Positions 53,406 to 62,173 are shown, counted from the first letter of the stretch. The stretch: 64,000 nucleotides of DNA from Roseovarius azorensis (GCF_900109455.1 NZ_FOAG01000001.1:496001-560000), one strand, 5' to 3'. The notes: a model not told the origin generated them from the sequence alone. Made by a program: numbers and translations.

Positions 53406-54053
53406 ATGCACAAATTCACGCGCCGTGTGCGCCTGGTCGCATTCACGTTGCTGACCGCCCTGATCGCGGCCTGCGCCAGCGGCGATGTCTCGACGCGCAA
53501 CGTAACGCCTCACAGTCCGGGACCCCCGCCGGTATCCGCTTCGCTGAACGTTCAGGACCTGGTGGTTTCGGTGCCCAGAACGCTGAGCGTCTCCGAGGCC
53601 AACCTTTACTATCCCGTTGCGGATATCGTGTGGCGTGGCGATCCGCGCGGCGATCGTCGCGCGCAGGTCAAGCAGATCGTCAGAGATGGTCTGTCTGCCG
53701 GAATCCGGCAGATGAAACCGGGCACCATCCCGGTCGTGGTCGATGTCGAGGTGACGCGGTTCCATTCAGTGAGCGAAAAGGCCCGCTACAGCGTGGGCGG
53801 GGTCCACGCGGTTCATTTCCGCTATGTCCTGCGCAACCCCGACACCGGCGAGGCCTATGCCGCCCCGAAATATGTCAGAGCGGATCTGAATGCCTATGGC
53901 GGTCAGCGCGCGATCAACGCCGAACGCCGGGGAATCACCATGAAGCTGCGGATCATGAGCCACCTTGCCAAGGTCATTCAGCACGAACTGAGCGATCCCG
54001 AAGGCTATCATGCGGCATCCATGGGGCTTGCCCCCCGGCAGGCCCGATTCTGA
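53406..54053 (+). CDS. Lipoprotein, DUF6778-like
   Basis: A 215-residue predicted lipoprotein: basic n-region (MHKFTRRVRLV), hydrophobic core and lipobox ALIAAC with Cys at about residue 23. The mature part is soluble, with VSVPRTLSVSEANLYYP and GTIPVVVDVEVTRFHSVSE as recognisable stretches of a family that I associate with DUF6778 in Rhodobacteraceae (moderate confidence). Function is not established. The frame extends upstream to 53289, but ATG 53406 begins the signal peptide. Confidence 0.78.
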   Translation: MHKFTRRVRLVAFTLLTALIAACASGDVSTRNVTPHSPGPPPVSASLNVQDLVVSVPRTLSVSEANLYYPVADIVWRGDPRGDRRAQVKQIVRDGLSAGIRQMKPGTIPVVVDVEVTRFHSVSEKARYSVGGVHAVHFRYVLRNPDTGEAYAAPKYVRADLNAYGGQRAINAERRGITMKLRIMSHLAKVIQHELSDPEGYHAASMGLAPRQARF

Positions 54054-54090
54054 ACTTTCCCAGCGGATTGAAAGCGCGTAAGGGGGCGGC

Positions 54091-55287
54091 ATGACAACGC
54101 CCCCTTATCCCGTGATCCGTCTTCGTCCCAATGCAGAGGCGCGCGCCATCCGACACGGCGCGCCCTGGGTCTTTGACAACGAGATCGTGACCGACCGGCG
54201 CACGCGCGCACTGGCCCCCGGAACCATTGCGGTGCTCGAAGACAGCGACCGCGCGCCGCTGGCTCTGGTGGCGGTCAACCCCGCCTCGCGCATCATGGCG
54301 CGGGTGCTGGATCGTGACGTGACAGCCAGAATCGATCAGGCATGGCTGACGGCGCGTCTGGCACGCGCGTTCGGGATGCGCACGCGGCTCTATGACACGC
54401 CCTGCTACCGGCTGATCCATGCCGAGGCCGATGGCCTGCCGGGGGTGGTGATCGACCGCTTCGACGACATCGCCGTGATCCAGCCCAACGCCGCCTGGGC
54501 CGAGACGCTGCTGCCCGATCTGGTCTCGGCCCTGCGGGCCGTGACCGGCGTCGCCACCGTGCTCAAGAACGCGACGGGCCGCGCCCGCGCGCTTGAAGGG
54601 CTGGACGATCAGAGTGCGGTGCTGGCGGGCGCCGCCCCCGAGGCGCCTGTGCCGGTGGCGATGAACGGTGCCGTCTACATGGCCGATCTGACGGGTGGGC
54701 AGAAAACCGGGCTGTTCTACGATCAGCGCCCGAATCACGCCTTTGCGGCGCGTCTGGCAAACGGCGCGCGGGTGCTGGACGTGTTTTCGCATGTGGGCGG
54801 CTTCTCTCTTGCTGCTCTCGCCGCAGGCGCAGAACATGCGCTCGCGGTGGACGGATCAGAACCTGCGCTGTCGCTGGCCGCAGAGGGCGCGGCCCGGATG
54901 GGCGCTGCGGATCGGTTCGCAACGCGCAGGGGCGACGCCTTCGATGTTCTGACCGCGCTGGCCGAGGAGGGGGCGACATTCGATCTGGTGATCTGTGATC
55001 CGCCCGCCTTTGCGCCCTCGAAAAAGGTGTTGGAGGCGGGGCTGCGCGCCTATGAGCGGATTGCCCGGCTGGCCGCGCCGCTGGTTGCGCCGGGTGGTTA
55101 TCTGGGCCTTTGTTCGTGCTCGCATGCCGCCGATCTCACGAAATTCCGCGCCGCCTGCACGCGCGGCATCGGGCGCGTGGGGCGCGGCGGGGCGCTGATC
55201 CACACCGGCTTTGCCGGACCGGACCATCCGCTGCATCCCGCCCTCGCCGAGAGCGGCTATCTCAAGGCGCTGTTCTACCGGCTATGA
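54091..55287 (+). CDS. Class I SAM-dependent rRNA methyltransferase (RlmI-like)
   Basis: A 398-residue RNA methyltransferase of the RlmI/RlmK type (m5C on 23S rRNA). It has an N-terminal PUA domain (RLRPNAEARAIRHGAPWVFDNE, shown in part), a middle beta-hairpin domain and a C-terminal Rossmann methyltransferase with LDVFSHVGGFSLAAL as SAM motif I and ICDPPAFAPSKK as the catalytic NPPY-like motif IV, followed by the CSCS loop with the catalytic Cys. The exact site of modification is inferred from the family. Its stop overlaps the next gene (ATGA). Confidence 0.88.
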   Translation: MTTPPYPVIRLRPNAEARAIRHGAPWVFDNEIVTDRRTRALAPGTIAVLEDSDRAPLALVAVNPASRIMARVLDRDVTARIDQAWLTARLARAFGMRTRLYDTPCYRLIHAEADGLPGVVIDRFDDIAVIQPNAAWAETLLPDLVSALRAVTGVATVLKNATGRARALEGLDDQSAVLAGAAPEAPVPVAMNGAVYMADLTGGQKTGLFYDQRPNHAFAARLANGARVLDVFSHVGGFSLAALAAGAEHALAVDGSEPALSLAAEGAARMGAADRFATRRGDAFDVLTALAEEGATFDLVICDPPAFAPSKKVLEAGLRAYERIARLAAPLVAPGGYLGLCSCSHAADLTKFRAACTRGIGRVGRGGALIHTGFAGPDHPLHPALAESGYLKALFYRL

Positions 55288-55829
55288 GGGTGCTGCTGGA
55301 CACCTGCGTGATCTATCCCACCGTCATGCGGCAGATGATCCTGGGCGTGGCCGGGGCAGGGGCGTTCACCCCGCTCTGGTCGGAACGGATCGTCGCCGAA
55401 TGGCTGCACGCGGCGGCGAAACTGGGGCCGGATGCGCAGGCGCAGGCGACGGGCGAGGCGGCGCTGATGGCCGTGGCCTGGCCCGATGCTGAAATCCGCT
55501 ATCCGCCGTCGCTCGAGGCGCGGCTCTGGCTGCCGGACGCAGGCGACATCCACGTTCTCGCCGCCGCGATTGCCGGCTTCGCCGACGGAATCCTCACGCT
55601 CAACGCCAGCGATTTTCCGCGCAACGTGCTGGCCGAAGAGGGGCTGTGGCGCGCCGACCCCGACGCCTTTCTGCATGGAATCTGGCAGGCGCAGCCCGAA
55701 TTGGTGGCGGGCGTGGCGGATCAGGTTCTGGCCGAGGCGCGGCGGCTGTCAAAAGGCGCATGGGAACTGCGCCCGCTCTTGAAAAAGGCCCGGCTGCCGC
55801 GTCTGGCCAAGGCGCTGAGCGCGGTCTGA
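55284..55829 (+). CDS. PIN-domain protein (RSP_2648-like)
   Basis: A 181-residue protein with a PIN-type nuclease fold. The acidic site residues are visible as LLDTCVIYPTVMR (Asp near residue 6), the WSERIVAEWL helix and DAGDIHVLAAAIA with the later Asp pair, followed by TLNASDFP. The start at ATG 55284 overlaps the methyltransferase stop (ATGA), suggesting co-translation. There is no antitoxin gene beside it, so a toxin-antitoxin role is not supported; a role in RNA processing is an alternative. I recall the family name RSP_2648 from Rhodobacter. Confidence 0.8.
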   Translation: MRVLLDTCVIYPTVMRQMILGVAGAGAFTPLWSERIVAEWLHAAAKLGPDAQAQATGEAALMAVAWPDAEIRYPPSLEARLWLPDAGDIHVLAAAIAGFADGILTLNASDFPRNVLAEEGLWRADPDAFLHGIWQAQPELVAGVADQVLAEARRLSKGAWELRPLLKKARLPRLAKALSAV

Positions 55830-55965
55830 CAGCCTGCTGCCCGATGGCGAAAACCTGCGCACCGGGCTTGCATGACAGGAAAATCACCGCATCTGGAATA
55901 AAAGACGATCCCAGACGTTTCTTTCCAGACCCCCAAATGGTGTCGCAAAGTGCAATCGAGATGAG

Positions 55966-56322
55966 ATGACGATCATGACGCAGGATGACAGCACCGCCCT
56001 CACGCGCCGCCGCGCCCTGGCGCGGCTAGGCCTTGCCGCCGGGTTGGCCTATGTGGCCCCGGTCATGATGCATCTCGGGGCCGCCCATGCCTCGGGCGCA
56101 AGCGGTCGCGGTTCCGGCTGGTCCAGAGGTTCCAGATGGTCGGGTCCCTCGGGCAGAGGATATTATCGCTCCGGGTATCATGGGTATTACGGATCCGGCC
56201 CCTCGCACGGAGGGTATTATGGGTCCGGCCCCTCGGGACGCCACCGCGACGGGCGCGTCAGCACCGGCAGGGTCGTGAACGGCATTCTCCGGACGCTCGA
56301 CGATCTGGGTGTCATCCGCTGA
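55966..56322 (+). CDS. Exported Gly/Tyr/Ser-repeat protein with Tat-like signal
   Basis: A 118-residue protein with an Arg-rich N-terminus resembling a twin-arginine signal (TRRRALARLGLAAGLAYVAP), then a low-complexity body of Gly, Tyr, Ser and Pro. Two tandem YYGSGPS units are visible, with DNA units repeating GGGTATTAYGGRTCCGGCCC near 56191-56240. A short ordered tail (GRVVNGILRTLDDLGVIR) ends the chain. ATG 55975 is an alternative start. It may be an extracellular matrix or surface protein; no family is recognised. Confidence 0.65.
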   Translation: MTIMTQDDSTALTRRRALARLGLAAGLAYVAPVMMHLGAAHASGASGRGSGWSRGSRWSGPSGRGYYRSGYHGYYGSGPSHGGYYGSGPSGRHRDGRVSTGRVVNGILRTLDDLGVIR

Positions 56323-56342
56323 CATGATCAGGGTGCGCACGC

Positions 56343-57527
56343 TCAGCGCACCAGTTCCCGCATCCCCTGGTCCAGCCCTGCCAGCGTCATCGGCACCATG
56401 CGGTCGTCGAATATCTCGCGGATCATGCGGATCGACTGGGTATGGTCCCATTGCGCGCGGGGCACCGGGTTGATCCACAGATGATCCGGCCATTGCGCGC
56501 GGGCGCGTTCCAGCCAGACCTCCCCGGCCTCGGCATTCCAGTGCTCGTTAGCCCCACCCGGATAGGCGATCTCGTAGGGTGACATGCTGGCGTCGCCCAC
56601 AAAGATGCACTTGTAATCGGAACCATAGGTGCGCAGCACCTCCCATGTCGGGGTCCGGGCATCCCAGCGGCGGGCATTGTCGCGCCACACGCCCTCGTAA
56701 AGGCAATTGTGGAAATAGTAATATTCCAGATGCTTGAATTCCGCGCGGGCGGCGGAAAACAGTTCCTCCACCACCTTGACATGCGGGTCCATGCTGCCGC
56801 CCGCATCGAGAAACAACAGCACCTTGACCGCATTGCGCCGCTCTGGCCGGGTCTGCACGTCGAGATAACCGTGCTCGGCGGTGGCGCGGATCGTGCCGTC
56901 AAGGTCAAGTTCCTCGGCGGCCCCGTCACGCGCCCATTTGCGCAGCCGCTTGAGTGCCACCTTGATGTTGCGCGTGCCCAGTTCCACGTTGTCGTCGAAA
57001 TTGCGAAACTCGCGCCTGTCCCAGACTTTGACTGCGCGCTGATGGCGGGACTTGTCCTGCCCGATGCGCACCCCTTCGGGATTGTAGCCGTAGGCGCCGA
57101 ACGGCGAGGTGCCCGCCGTGCCGATCCACTTGTTGCCGCCCTGATGGCGGGCCTGCTGTTCGTGCAAACGCTTCTTCAGCGTTTCCATGAGTGCCTCGAA
57201 ACCGCCCAAAGCCTCGATTTCCGCCATTTCCTCGGGGCTGAGATGCCTTTCCGCCAGCTTTTCCAGCCAGTCGCCGGGCAGATCCACGGCATTCAGAACA
57301 TCGCCTGCGCTCAGCGCCTCCAGCCCCTCGAAACTGGCGGCAAAGGCGCGGTCGAAGCGGTCGACATGGCGCTCGTCCTTGACCATGGCGGAGCGCGCCA
57401 GATAATAGAACCCCTCCACGTCATAGGTGACAAGTCCGACGCTCACGGCCTCGAGAAAGGTCAGGTATTCGCGCAGGGAAACCGGCAGGCCCGCCTTTCT
57501 GAGGTTATCGAAAAACGGTAGAAACAT
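56343..57527 (-). CDS. VWA-domain protein (CoxE-like)
   Basis: A 394-residue cytoplasmic protein of the CoxE/VWA type, the usual partner of MoxR ATPases. A long helical N-terminal part (MFLPFFDNLRKAGLPVSLREY, shown in part) precedes a von Willebrand A domain with MIDAS motif DAGGSMDPH, and later FHNCLYEGVW and FVGDASMSPYEI. It is the last gene of a four-gene unit: MoxR, DUF2927 lipoprotein, a 55-residue membrane protein, and this protein, with gaps of three to seven bases. Confidence 0.9.
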   Translation of the reverse strand: MFLPFFDNLRKAGLPVSLREYLTFLEAVSVGLVTYDVEGFYYLARSAMVKDERHVDRFDRAFAASFEGLEALSAGDVLNAVDLPGDWLEKLAERHLSPEEMAEIEALGGFEALMETLKKRLHEQQARHQGGNKWIGTAGTSPFGAYGYNPEGVRIGQDKSRHQRAVKVWDRREFRNFDDNVELGTRNIKVALKRLRKWARDGAAEELDLDGTIRATAEHGYLDVQTRPERRNAVKVLLFLDAGGSMDPHVKVVEELFSAARAEFKHLEYYYFHNCLYEGVWRDNARRWDARTPTWEVLRTYGSDYKCIFVGDASMSPYEIAYPGGANEHWNAEAGEVWLERARAQWPDHLWINPVPRAQWDHTQSIRMIREIFDDRMVPMTLAGLDQGMRELVR

Positions 57528-57533
57528 CGCATG

Positions 57534-57701
57534 TCACATCGCGCTGCGATGGATGATGAGCGTCAGGAACAACCCGGCAAGGGCGAATACAATCGCATAA
57601 ACAAAGGCATATTGCAGGATATCCGCCAGCCTGCCCTTGCGCCTGCGCGCCAGCAGCGCGCCGGTGACTGCGCCCAGAATTGCCCCAAGAATGACGATCA
57701 T
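57534..57701 (-). CDS. 55-residue membrane protein of the MoxR/VWA operon
   Basis: A small open frame on the minus strand encoding 55 residues: an N-terminal helix (MIVILGAILGAVTGALLA), a basic turn (RRRKGRLADIL) and a second helix (YAFVYAIVFALAGLFLTLII). It lies three bases after the DUF2927 stop and six before the VWA start, filling the only gap in the operon exactly. It reads as a real two-helix membrane protein, with a charge pattern that places the basic loop inside. No family is recognised. It is too short for most ORF cut-offs, so it is likely to be unannotated. Confidence 0.7.
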   Translation of the reverse strand: MIVILGAILGAVTGALLARRRKGRLADILQYAFVYAIVFALAGLFLTLIIHRSAM

Positions 57702-57704
57702 CGC

Positions 57705-59132
57705 TTATCCGTTCGGTTCCTTGAGCGGGTTGAGAGCGCTCACATCCTGCAGCTTAGCGCGCACCGCCCAATCCGCACCATAGCCGTATCGCGCCCATCC
57801 CAGACTGTCCAGCCGAACCGCCTGCGCCTCCGCGACGCGGCCCGTGAGATCCAGCGCCTCGGCACGCAGCATCATCAGCGTCGCCAGAAGGGTCGCGTTC
57901 TCGTGACGTTCGGCAGTGGCCTGATGCGACCCGAGCCAGATCAGCGCCTCGTCGCCGCGGCTCCGGGTGATCGCATAGGCGGCCAGTTGCGCCGCGGTAA
58001 AGGCGCGGTGCAGATCCATGCCGGGATTGCGCCGGTAGATATCGTCCGCGGCCGCAAAATGCTGCACCGCCAGAGCGGCATCGCTGCCTTGCAGCAGACG
58101 GCCCAGCGAGAAATGGCTGAATCCCAGGCGATGATCGCTCCAGCCTTCGACCTGCGCGATGCGCAGCGCCTCAAGCGCCGCAGCGCGGCGGTCTGCGGGA
58201 CTCGTGCCGGGGCCAAGCGCGGTCTGGATCGCGTCGATCCAGGCTCTCGGCGTCTCGGGGGCAAAGCGTGGCGACACGTCCTCTCCCTCGGGGTTGAGGC
58301 GCGCCAGAATGCCGGGCAGTCGCGCGGCGACCTCGGCGCGGGTCATGCCGCTGCGCAACTCGGGCGCGTAATAGGCACGCAGGATCAGCATGTCGAACCC
58401 GGTCAGCACGGCATGCACATTGTCGTCGTTGAACACGCTGTCCGGCAGCCGATAGAGGTCATTAAGCGGCCCGATCGCCTGTGCAAGCTCCTCGTGCAGG
58501 CAATCGCGGGTTTCCTGCGGGCTGACATCATTGGGCACGAATACGGCAAGCCTGTCACGCCGTCTGAGTCTGGTCCAGTCGGTAGCGCCGCGGTTGCGGG
58601 CGGCGCGATAATCGGCAAGACGCGAGATGTTGGGCACCACGAAACAGGCGGCCGTCGGCAGATGGCGGCGTATCTGGTCGCCGCTCACCGCCTCGATCGT
58701 GATATTGGCCTCGCCCTGACTGACGCGGTGGATATCGATTCCCGCCTCGCGGCGCAGCCGGGAGAGCAGGCGGTCGAGATCGGCCATCATCGTCAGCGGC
58801 GGCTGGCCCGTGACGCGCAGGGTGATAGGCTCCTCGAACCGCGAGAATTGCGGCAGATGCCGCCCCGATTCCAGTTGAAAGCTGAGGTCGAGAAAATCGC
58901 GCCCTATGTCCCGGTTGGAGCGTTCCGGGCGTATGGGACGCGGATCGGAAAACGCCTTCATCGGCGGCAGGGCGATGGCCTGGGGCATGGCCGCGCGGGT
59001 GGGTGTTTCCGGGCGTGCCTCGTCACCCGGCCCACAGGCCGAAAGCGTCAGACAGAGCGGCAGCATGATCCGGCACACAAGGCGCTGCAACCGGACATCC
59101 GCTCTGGCTAAATTGCGAACCAAGCGCCGCAT
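57705..59132 (-). CDS. DUF2927 lipoprotein
   Basis: A 475-residue predicted lipoprotein. The N-terminus has a long basic region, a hydrophobic core (IMLPLCLTLSAC) with the lipobox Cys near residue 33, and a Pro-rich linker. The body matches DUF2927: SNRDIGRDFLDLSFQLESG and a CLHEELAQAIG segment whose HEE motif resembles a zinc-protease site, then VFNDDNVHAVL. The C-terminal 150 residues look TPR-like. Function is not established. It lies three bases after MoxR and three before the small membrane protein. Confidence 0.85.
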   Translation of the reverse strand: MRRLVRNLARADVRLQRLVCRIMLPLCLTLSACGPGDEARPETPTRAAMPQAIALPPMKAFSDPRPIRPERSNRDIGRDFLDLSFQLESGRHLPQFSRFEEPITLRVTGQPPLTMMADLDRLLSRLRREAGIDIHRVSQGEANITIEAVSGDQIRRHLPTAACFVVPNISRLADYRAARNRGATDWTRLRRRDRLAVFVPNDVSPQETRDCLHEELAQAIGPLNDLYRLPDSVFNDDNVHAVLTGFDMLILRAYYAPELRSGMTRAEVAARLPGILARLNPEGEDVSPRFAPETPRAWIDAIQTALGPGTSPADRRAAALEALRIAQVEGWSDHRLGFSHFSLGRLLQGSDAALAVQHFAAADDIYRRNPGMDLHRAFTAAQLAAYAITRSRGDEALIWLGSHQATAERHENATLLATLMMLRAEALDLTGRVAEAQAVRLDSLGWARYGYGADWAVRAKLQDVSALNPLKEPNG

Positions 59133-59135
59133 CCC

Positions 59136-59975
59136 CTATCGCTGCCGCCGCGCCAGGAAGGCGAGGCGCTCGAACAGATGCACGTCCTGCTCGTTCTTGA
59201 GCAGCGCGCCGTGCAGTTTCGGCAGCGCGTCGGCCCCGTCGCGGCGCAGATCCTCGGGCGACAGATCCTCGGCCAGGATCAGTTTGAGCCAGTCCAGCAC
59301 CTCGGAGGTCGACGGTTTCTTCTTAAGCCCCGGCTGTTCGCGGATCTCGTAGAACTGCGTCAGCGCGGTGGCCAGCAGCGCCTCCTTGATGCCGGGATGG
59401 TGAACCTCGACGATCCGGCGCATCGTCTCGGCGTCGGGAAAGCGGATATAGTGAAAGAAACAGCGCCGCAGGAATGCGTCGGGCAGTTCCTTTTCGTTGT
59501 TCGAGGTGATGATGATGACCGGGCGGTGCCGGGCGCGGATCGTCTCGCCGGTCTCGTAGACGTGGAATTCCATCCGGTCGAGTTCCTGCAACAGGTCGTT
59601 GGGGAACTCGATATCGGCCTTGTCGATCTCGTCGATCAGCAGCACCACCTTTTCGGGGGCATCGAACGCCTCCCACAGCTTGCCGCGCCGGATGTAGTTG
59701 CGCACCTCGTGCACACGTTCCTCGCCCAACTGGCTGTCGCGCAGCCGACTGACGGCATCGTATTCATACAGTCCCTGCTGCGCGCGCGTGGTGGACTTGA
59801 CGTTCCATTCGATCAGTCGCAGCCCCAGCGCCTGCGCCACCTGCCGCGCAAGTTCGGTCTTGCCCGTGCCCGGCTCGCCCTTGACCAGCAGCGGACGCTC
59901 TAGCGTCACCGCCGCATTGACCGCAACGGTCAGATCCCCGGTCGCGATATAGGCATCAGTGCCTTCGAATTTCAT
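59136..59975 (-). CDS. MoxR-family AAA+ ATPase
   Basis: A 279-residue AAA+ protein of the MoxR class. It shows Walker A GEPGTGKTEL (about 33-42), Walker B VVLLIDEIDKAD, sensor 1 VIIITSNNEKELPDAFLRR (shown in part) and the lid. MoxR ATPases work with VWA proteins to assemble or insert metal into enzymes and complexes; the VWA gene closes this operon. It is the first gene, divergent from dksA with about 155 bases between starts. Confidence 0.93.
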   Translation of the reverse strand: MKFEGTDAYIATGDLTVAVNAAVTLERPLLVKGEPGTGKTELARQVAQALGLRLIEWNVKSTTRAQQGLYEYDAVSRLRDSQLGEERVHEVRNYIRRGKLWEAFDAPEKVVLLIDEIDKADIEFPNDLLQELDRMEFHVYETGETIRARHRPVIIITSNNEKELPDAFLRRCFFHYIRFPDAETMRRIVEVHHPGIKEALLATALTQFYEIREQPGLKKKPSTSEVLDWLKLILAEDLSPEDLRRDGADALPKLHGALLKNEQDVHLFERLAFLARRQR

Positions 59976-60131
59976 TGTTTTTCAATCCTCTTTAAGCAGT
60001 TGGGCACAACAGTTCACGTTAGACTAGATCGTTCCACAATTCACTTCAATGGGGCGTGATTGGCTAGTGACAATCCCGGGCGGCGGGTGTAGATGACCGC
60101 GCAGGGGCGCCAAATGTCTGAGGAGTTCATA

Positions 60132-60587
60132 ATGCCAGACACTGGCCTTGATGAGGGGATCGAGATGAAAGCGGAAGTATTCCTGCCCGAGGATTATCAA
60201 CCAGCCGAAGATGAACCATTCATGAACGAGCGGCAGCTGGAATATTTCCGCCGCAAGCTGATCCGCTGGCGGCTGGAATTGCTGGAAGGCAGCCGCGAGA
60301 CCATCGAGGGCCTGCAGGACGGCACCCGCGCCATTCCCGACGTGGCTGACCGCGCCAGCGAGGAAACCGACCGCGCGCTGGAACTGCGGACCCGCGACCG
60401 CCAGCGCAAGCTGGTGGCCAAGATCGACGCCGCCCTGCGCCGGATCGAGAATGGCGACTACGGCTATTGTGAGATGACGGGCGAGCCGATCAGCCTCAAG
60501 CGACTGGATGCCCGCCCGATCGCCACCATGACGCTGGAGGCGCAGGAACGCCATGAACGCCGTGAGAAAGTGCATCGCGACGATTGA
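60132..60587 (+). CDS. dksA: RNA polymerase-binding protein DksA (finger cysteines lost)
   Basis: Secondary-channel regulator that, with ppGpp, adjusts transcription initiation. The 151-residue protein has the coiled-coil with the tip motif PDVADRASEETDRA, and the C-terminal globular part ENGDYGYCEMTGEPISLKRL. Only one cysteine remains of the four that bind zinc in E. coli; the others are Thr/Leu/Ala-type. This is known for Rhodobacter DksA. The ATG at 60132 has AGGAG six bases upstream; the family start often annotated, at 60165 (MKAEVFLPEDY), is an alternative. Confidence 0.92.
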   Translation: MPDTGLDEGIEMKAEVFLPEDYQPAEDEPFMNERQLEYFRRKLIRWRLELLEGSRETIEGLQDGTRAIPDVADRASEETDRALELRTRDRQRKLVAKIDAALRRIENGDYGYCEMTGEPISLKRLDARPIATMTLEAQERHERREKVHRDD

Positions 60588-60629
60588 TCGGCGCGCCGGG
60601 GTCCGGTTAAGGGTTTTCCACAAAACGAC

Positions 60630-60657
60630 GCGCCGGGGCTTTATCCCCGGCGCTTTT
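60630..60657 (+). terminator. Rho-independent terminator of dksA
   Basis: A perfect 9-bp stem GCGCCGGGG / CCCCGGCGC with a 6-base loop (CTTTAT) is followed by TTTT. It lies 43 bases past the dksA stop and just before the monooxygenase gene, which therefore has its own promoter or depends on read-through. Confidence 0.85.
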
Positions 60658-60674
60658 CGTATGAAAAGGAACGC

Positions 60675-61847
60675 ATGACACTGAAGACGCTCAGGATAGT
60701 CGTGATCGGCGCCGGAATCGGCGGGCTGGCGGTGGCGCGGGCCCTTGCCCTGCGCGGGGCCGAGGTGACGGTGCTGGAACAGGCCCTCGAGATTGCGGAA
60801 GTGGGCGCAGGGCTGCAGATCAGCCCCAACGGCTTTGCCGTGCTGCGCGCGCTCGGGCTGGAGGACGGCCTGCGCGCGCAGGCGGTGCAGGCACAGACGG
60901 TCAGCCTGCGCGACTATCGCCGGGGCGAGGTTCTGCGGCTCGATCTGGGCGCGCTGGACAGCCGCGACTATTATTTCGCGCACCGCGCGGACCTGATCGG
61001 CGTGCTGGCCGACGGCGCGCGGGCTGCGGGCGTCCGGCTGCGGCTGATGCAGAAGGTTGCAGAGACTGTGGGCGGCGCGCCCGCGCAGGTGCAACTGGCC
61101 AACGGCGCCAGCCTGTCGGCGGATCTGATCATCGGCGCGGATGGCTTGCACTCGGTGGTGCGGCGCGCCCTCAACGGCGCGTCCGAGCCGCTTTTTACCC
61201 GGCAGGTGGCCTGGCGCGCGACCGTGCCCAACCAATCGGGCAGGGGCCCCGAGGCGCAGGTGCATATGGGTCCGCTGCGCCATGTGGTCAGCTATCCGCT
61301 GCGCGGGGGGCGGATGATCAACCTGGTCGCGGTGCAGGAACGTGCCGCCTGGGCCGAAGAAAGCTGGAGCCAGAAAGACGACCCGATGGCGCTGCGCGCG
61401 GCCTTCGGAGATTTCGGTTCCGAGGTGAAAAACCTGCTGGAGGCGGTCGAAGAGGTGCATCTGTGGGGGCTGTTCCGGCACCCGGTGGCGCGGGTCTGGC
61501 AGGGCGGCGGGCTGGCGATTCTGGGCGATGCGGCGCATCCGACCCTGCCCTTCATGGCGCAAGGTGCGTCGATGGCGCTCGAGGATGGCTGGGTGCTGGC
61601 CGATTGCCTCGCGGGCGAGGGACCGCTGGACGCGCGGCTGGCGCGCTATCAACTGCTGCGCGAGGCGCGGGTGCGCCGGGTGGTCGAGGCGGCCAACCGC
61701 AATGCCTGGAAATACCACCTGTCCTTTGCGCCGCTGCGCTGGGCCGCGCATGCCGCCTTGCGCACCGGTGGCGCGCTGGCACCCGAGCGGATGATGCGAC
61801 AGTTCGACTGGCTCTACGGCCACGACGTGACGCGCGACGTGGCGTAG
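60675..61847 (+). CDS. FAD-dependent aromatic monooxygenase (salicylate hydroxylase-like)
   Basis: A 390-residue group A flavoprotein hydroxylase. FAD motifs are seen: GAGIGGLAVARAL near the N-terminus, the DG motif in IIGADGLHSVVRR, and the GD motif GDAAHPTLPFMAQGAS. The sequence most resembles salicylate/6-hydroxynicotinate-type hydroxylases, but the substrate cannot be fixed and no catabolic genes are nearby. The start at ATG 60675 is only 17 bases after the dksA terminator. Confidence 0.85.
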   Translation: MTLKTLRIVVIGAGIGGLAVARALALRGAEVTVLEQALEIAEVGAGLQISPNGFAVLRALGLEDGLRAQAVQAQTVSLRDYRRGEVLRLDLGALDSRDYYFAHRADLIGVLADGARAAGVRLRLMQKVAETVGGAPAQVQLANGASLSADLIIGADGLHSVVRRALNGASEPLFTRQVAWRATVPNQSGRGPEAQVHMGPLRHVVSYPLRGGRMINLVAVQERAAWAEESWSQKDDPMALRAAFGDFGSEVKNLLEAVEEVHLWGLFRHPVARVWQGGGLAILGDAAHPTLPFMAQGASMALEDGWVLADCLAGEGPLDARLARYQLLREARVRRVVEAANRNAWKYHLSFAPLRWAAHAALRTGGALAPERMMRQFDWLYGHDVTRDVA

Positions 61848-62173
61848 GGTCTTCGGGTCAGGTCCGATCACAATCTGCTGTTTGCGGGCGGTGCGCGGGC
61901 GGTGCGTCAGAATTATGCCGTTTTGAGTTCCGCCCGAACCCTCTCGGACTCTGGATAGCCCAGCGACGACTCCCGACCAGACCTTCTGACCCATGGCACC
62001 AGCCTGCGATGATATGTCATGCGAGAGCGGTCACCCCCCTCCGCCATTTCTGACGAGGGGTTGGGCGCGTCAGAGTTCCGGTCGCATCTGCATGCCAGAG
62101 TGAACCCCGCCCTGTGGATGCGGTGCCGCGCGCGGGTGTGCGGAACAGTCGGTGCAAGGTTGCCCGACAATCC
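61848..62173. other. Gene-free spacer between monooxygenase and xthA
   Basis: About 326 bases with no convincing gene; xthA and the monooxygenase converge on it. The only repeat seen is an 11-base tandem, GCGGGCGGTGC twice, near 61887-61908. Several open frames cross it but none looks like protein. Confidence 0.55.

Noticed and set aside
55284..55829. Toxin-antitoxin interpretation of the PIN gene
   Set aside because: No small antitoxin gene precedes it; the upstream partner is an rRNA methyltransferase.
56332..56352. Hairpin GGTGCGC...GCGCACC after the Gly/Tyr/Ser protein
   Set aside because: It overlaps the last codons of the VWA gene and has no T-run; may be coincidence of coding sequence.
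60024..61994. 656-codon open frame on the minus strand
   Set aside because: Antisense shadow of dksA and the FAD monooxygenase, which have intact motifs on the plus strand.
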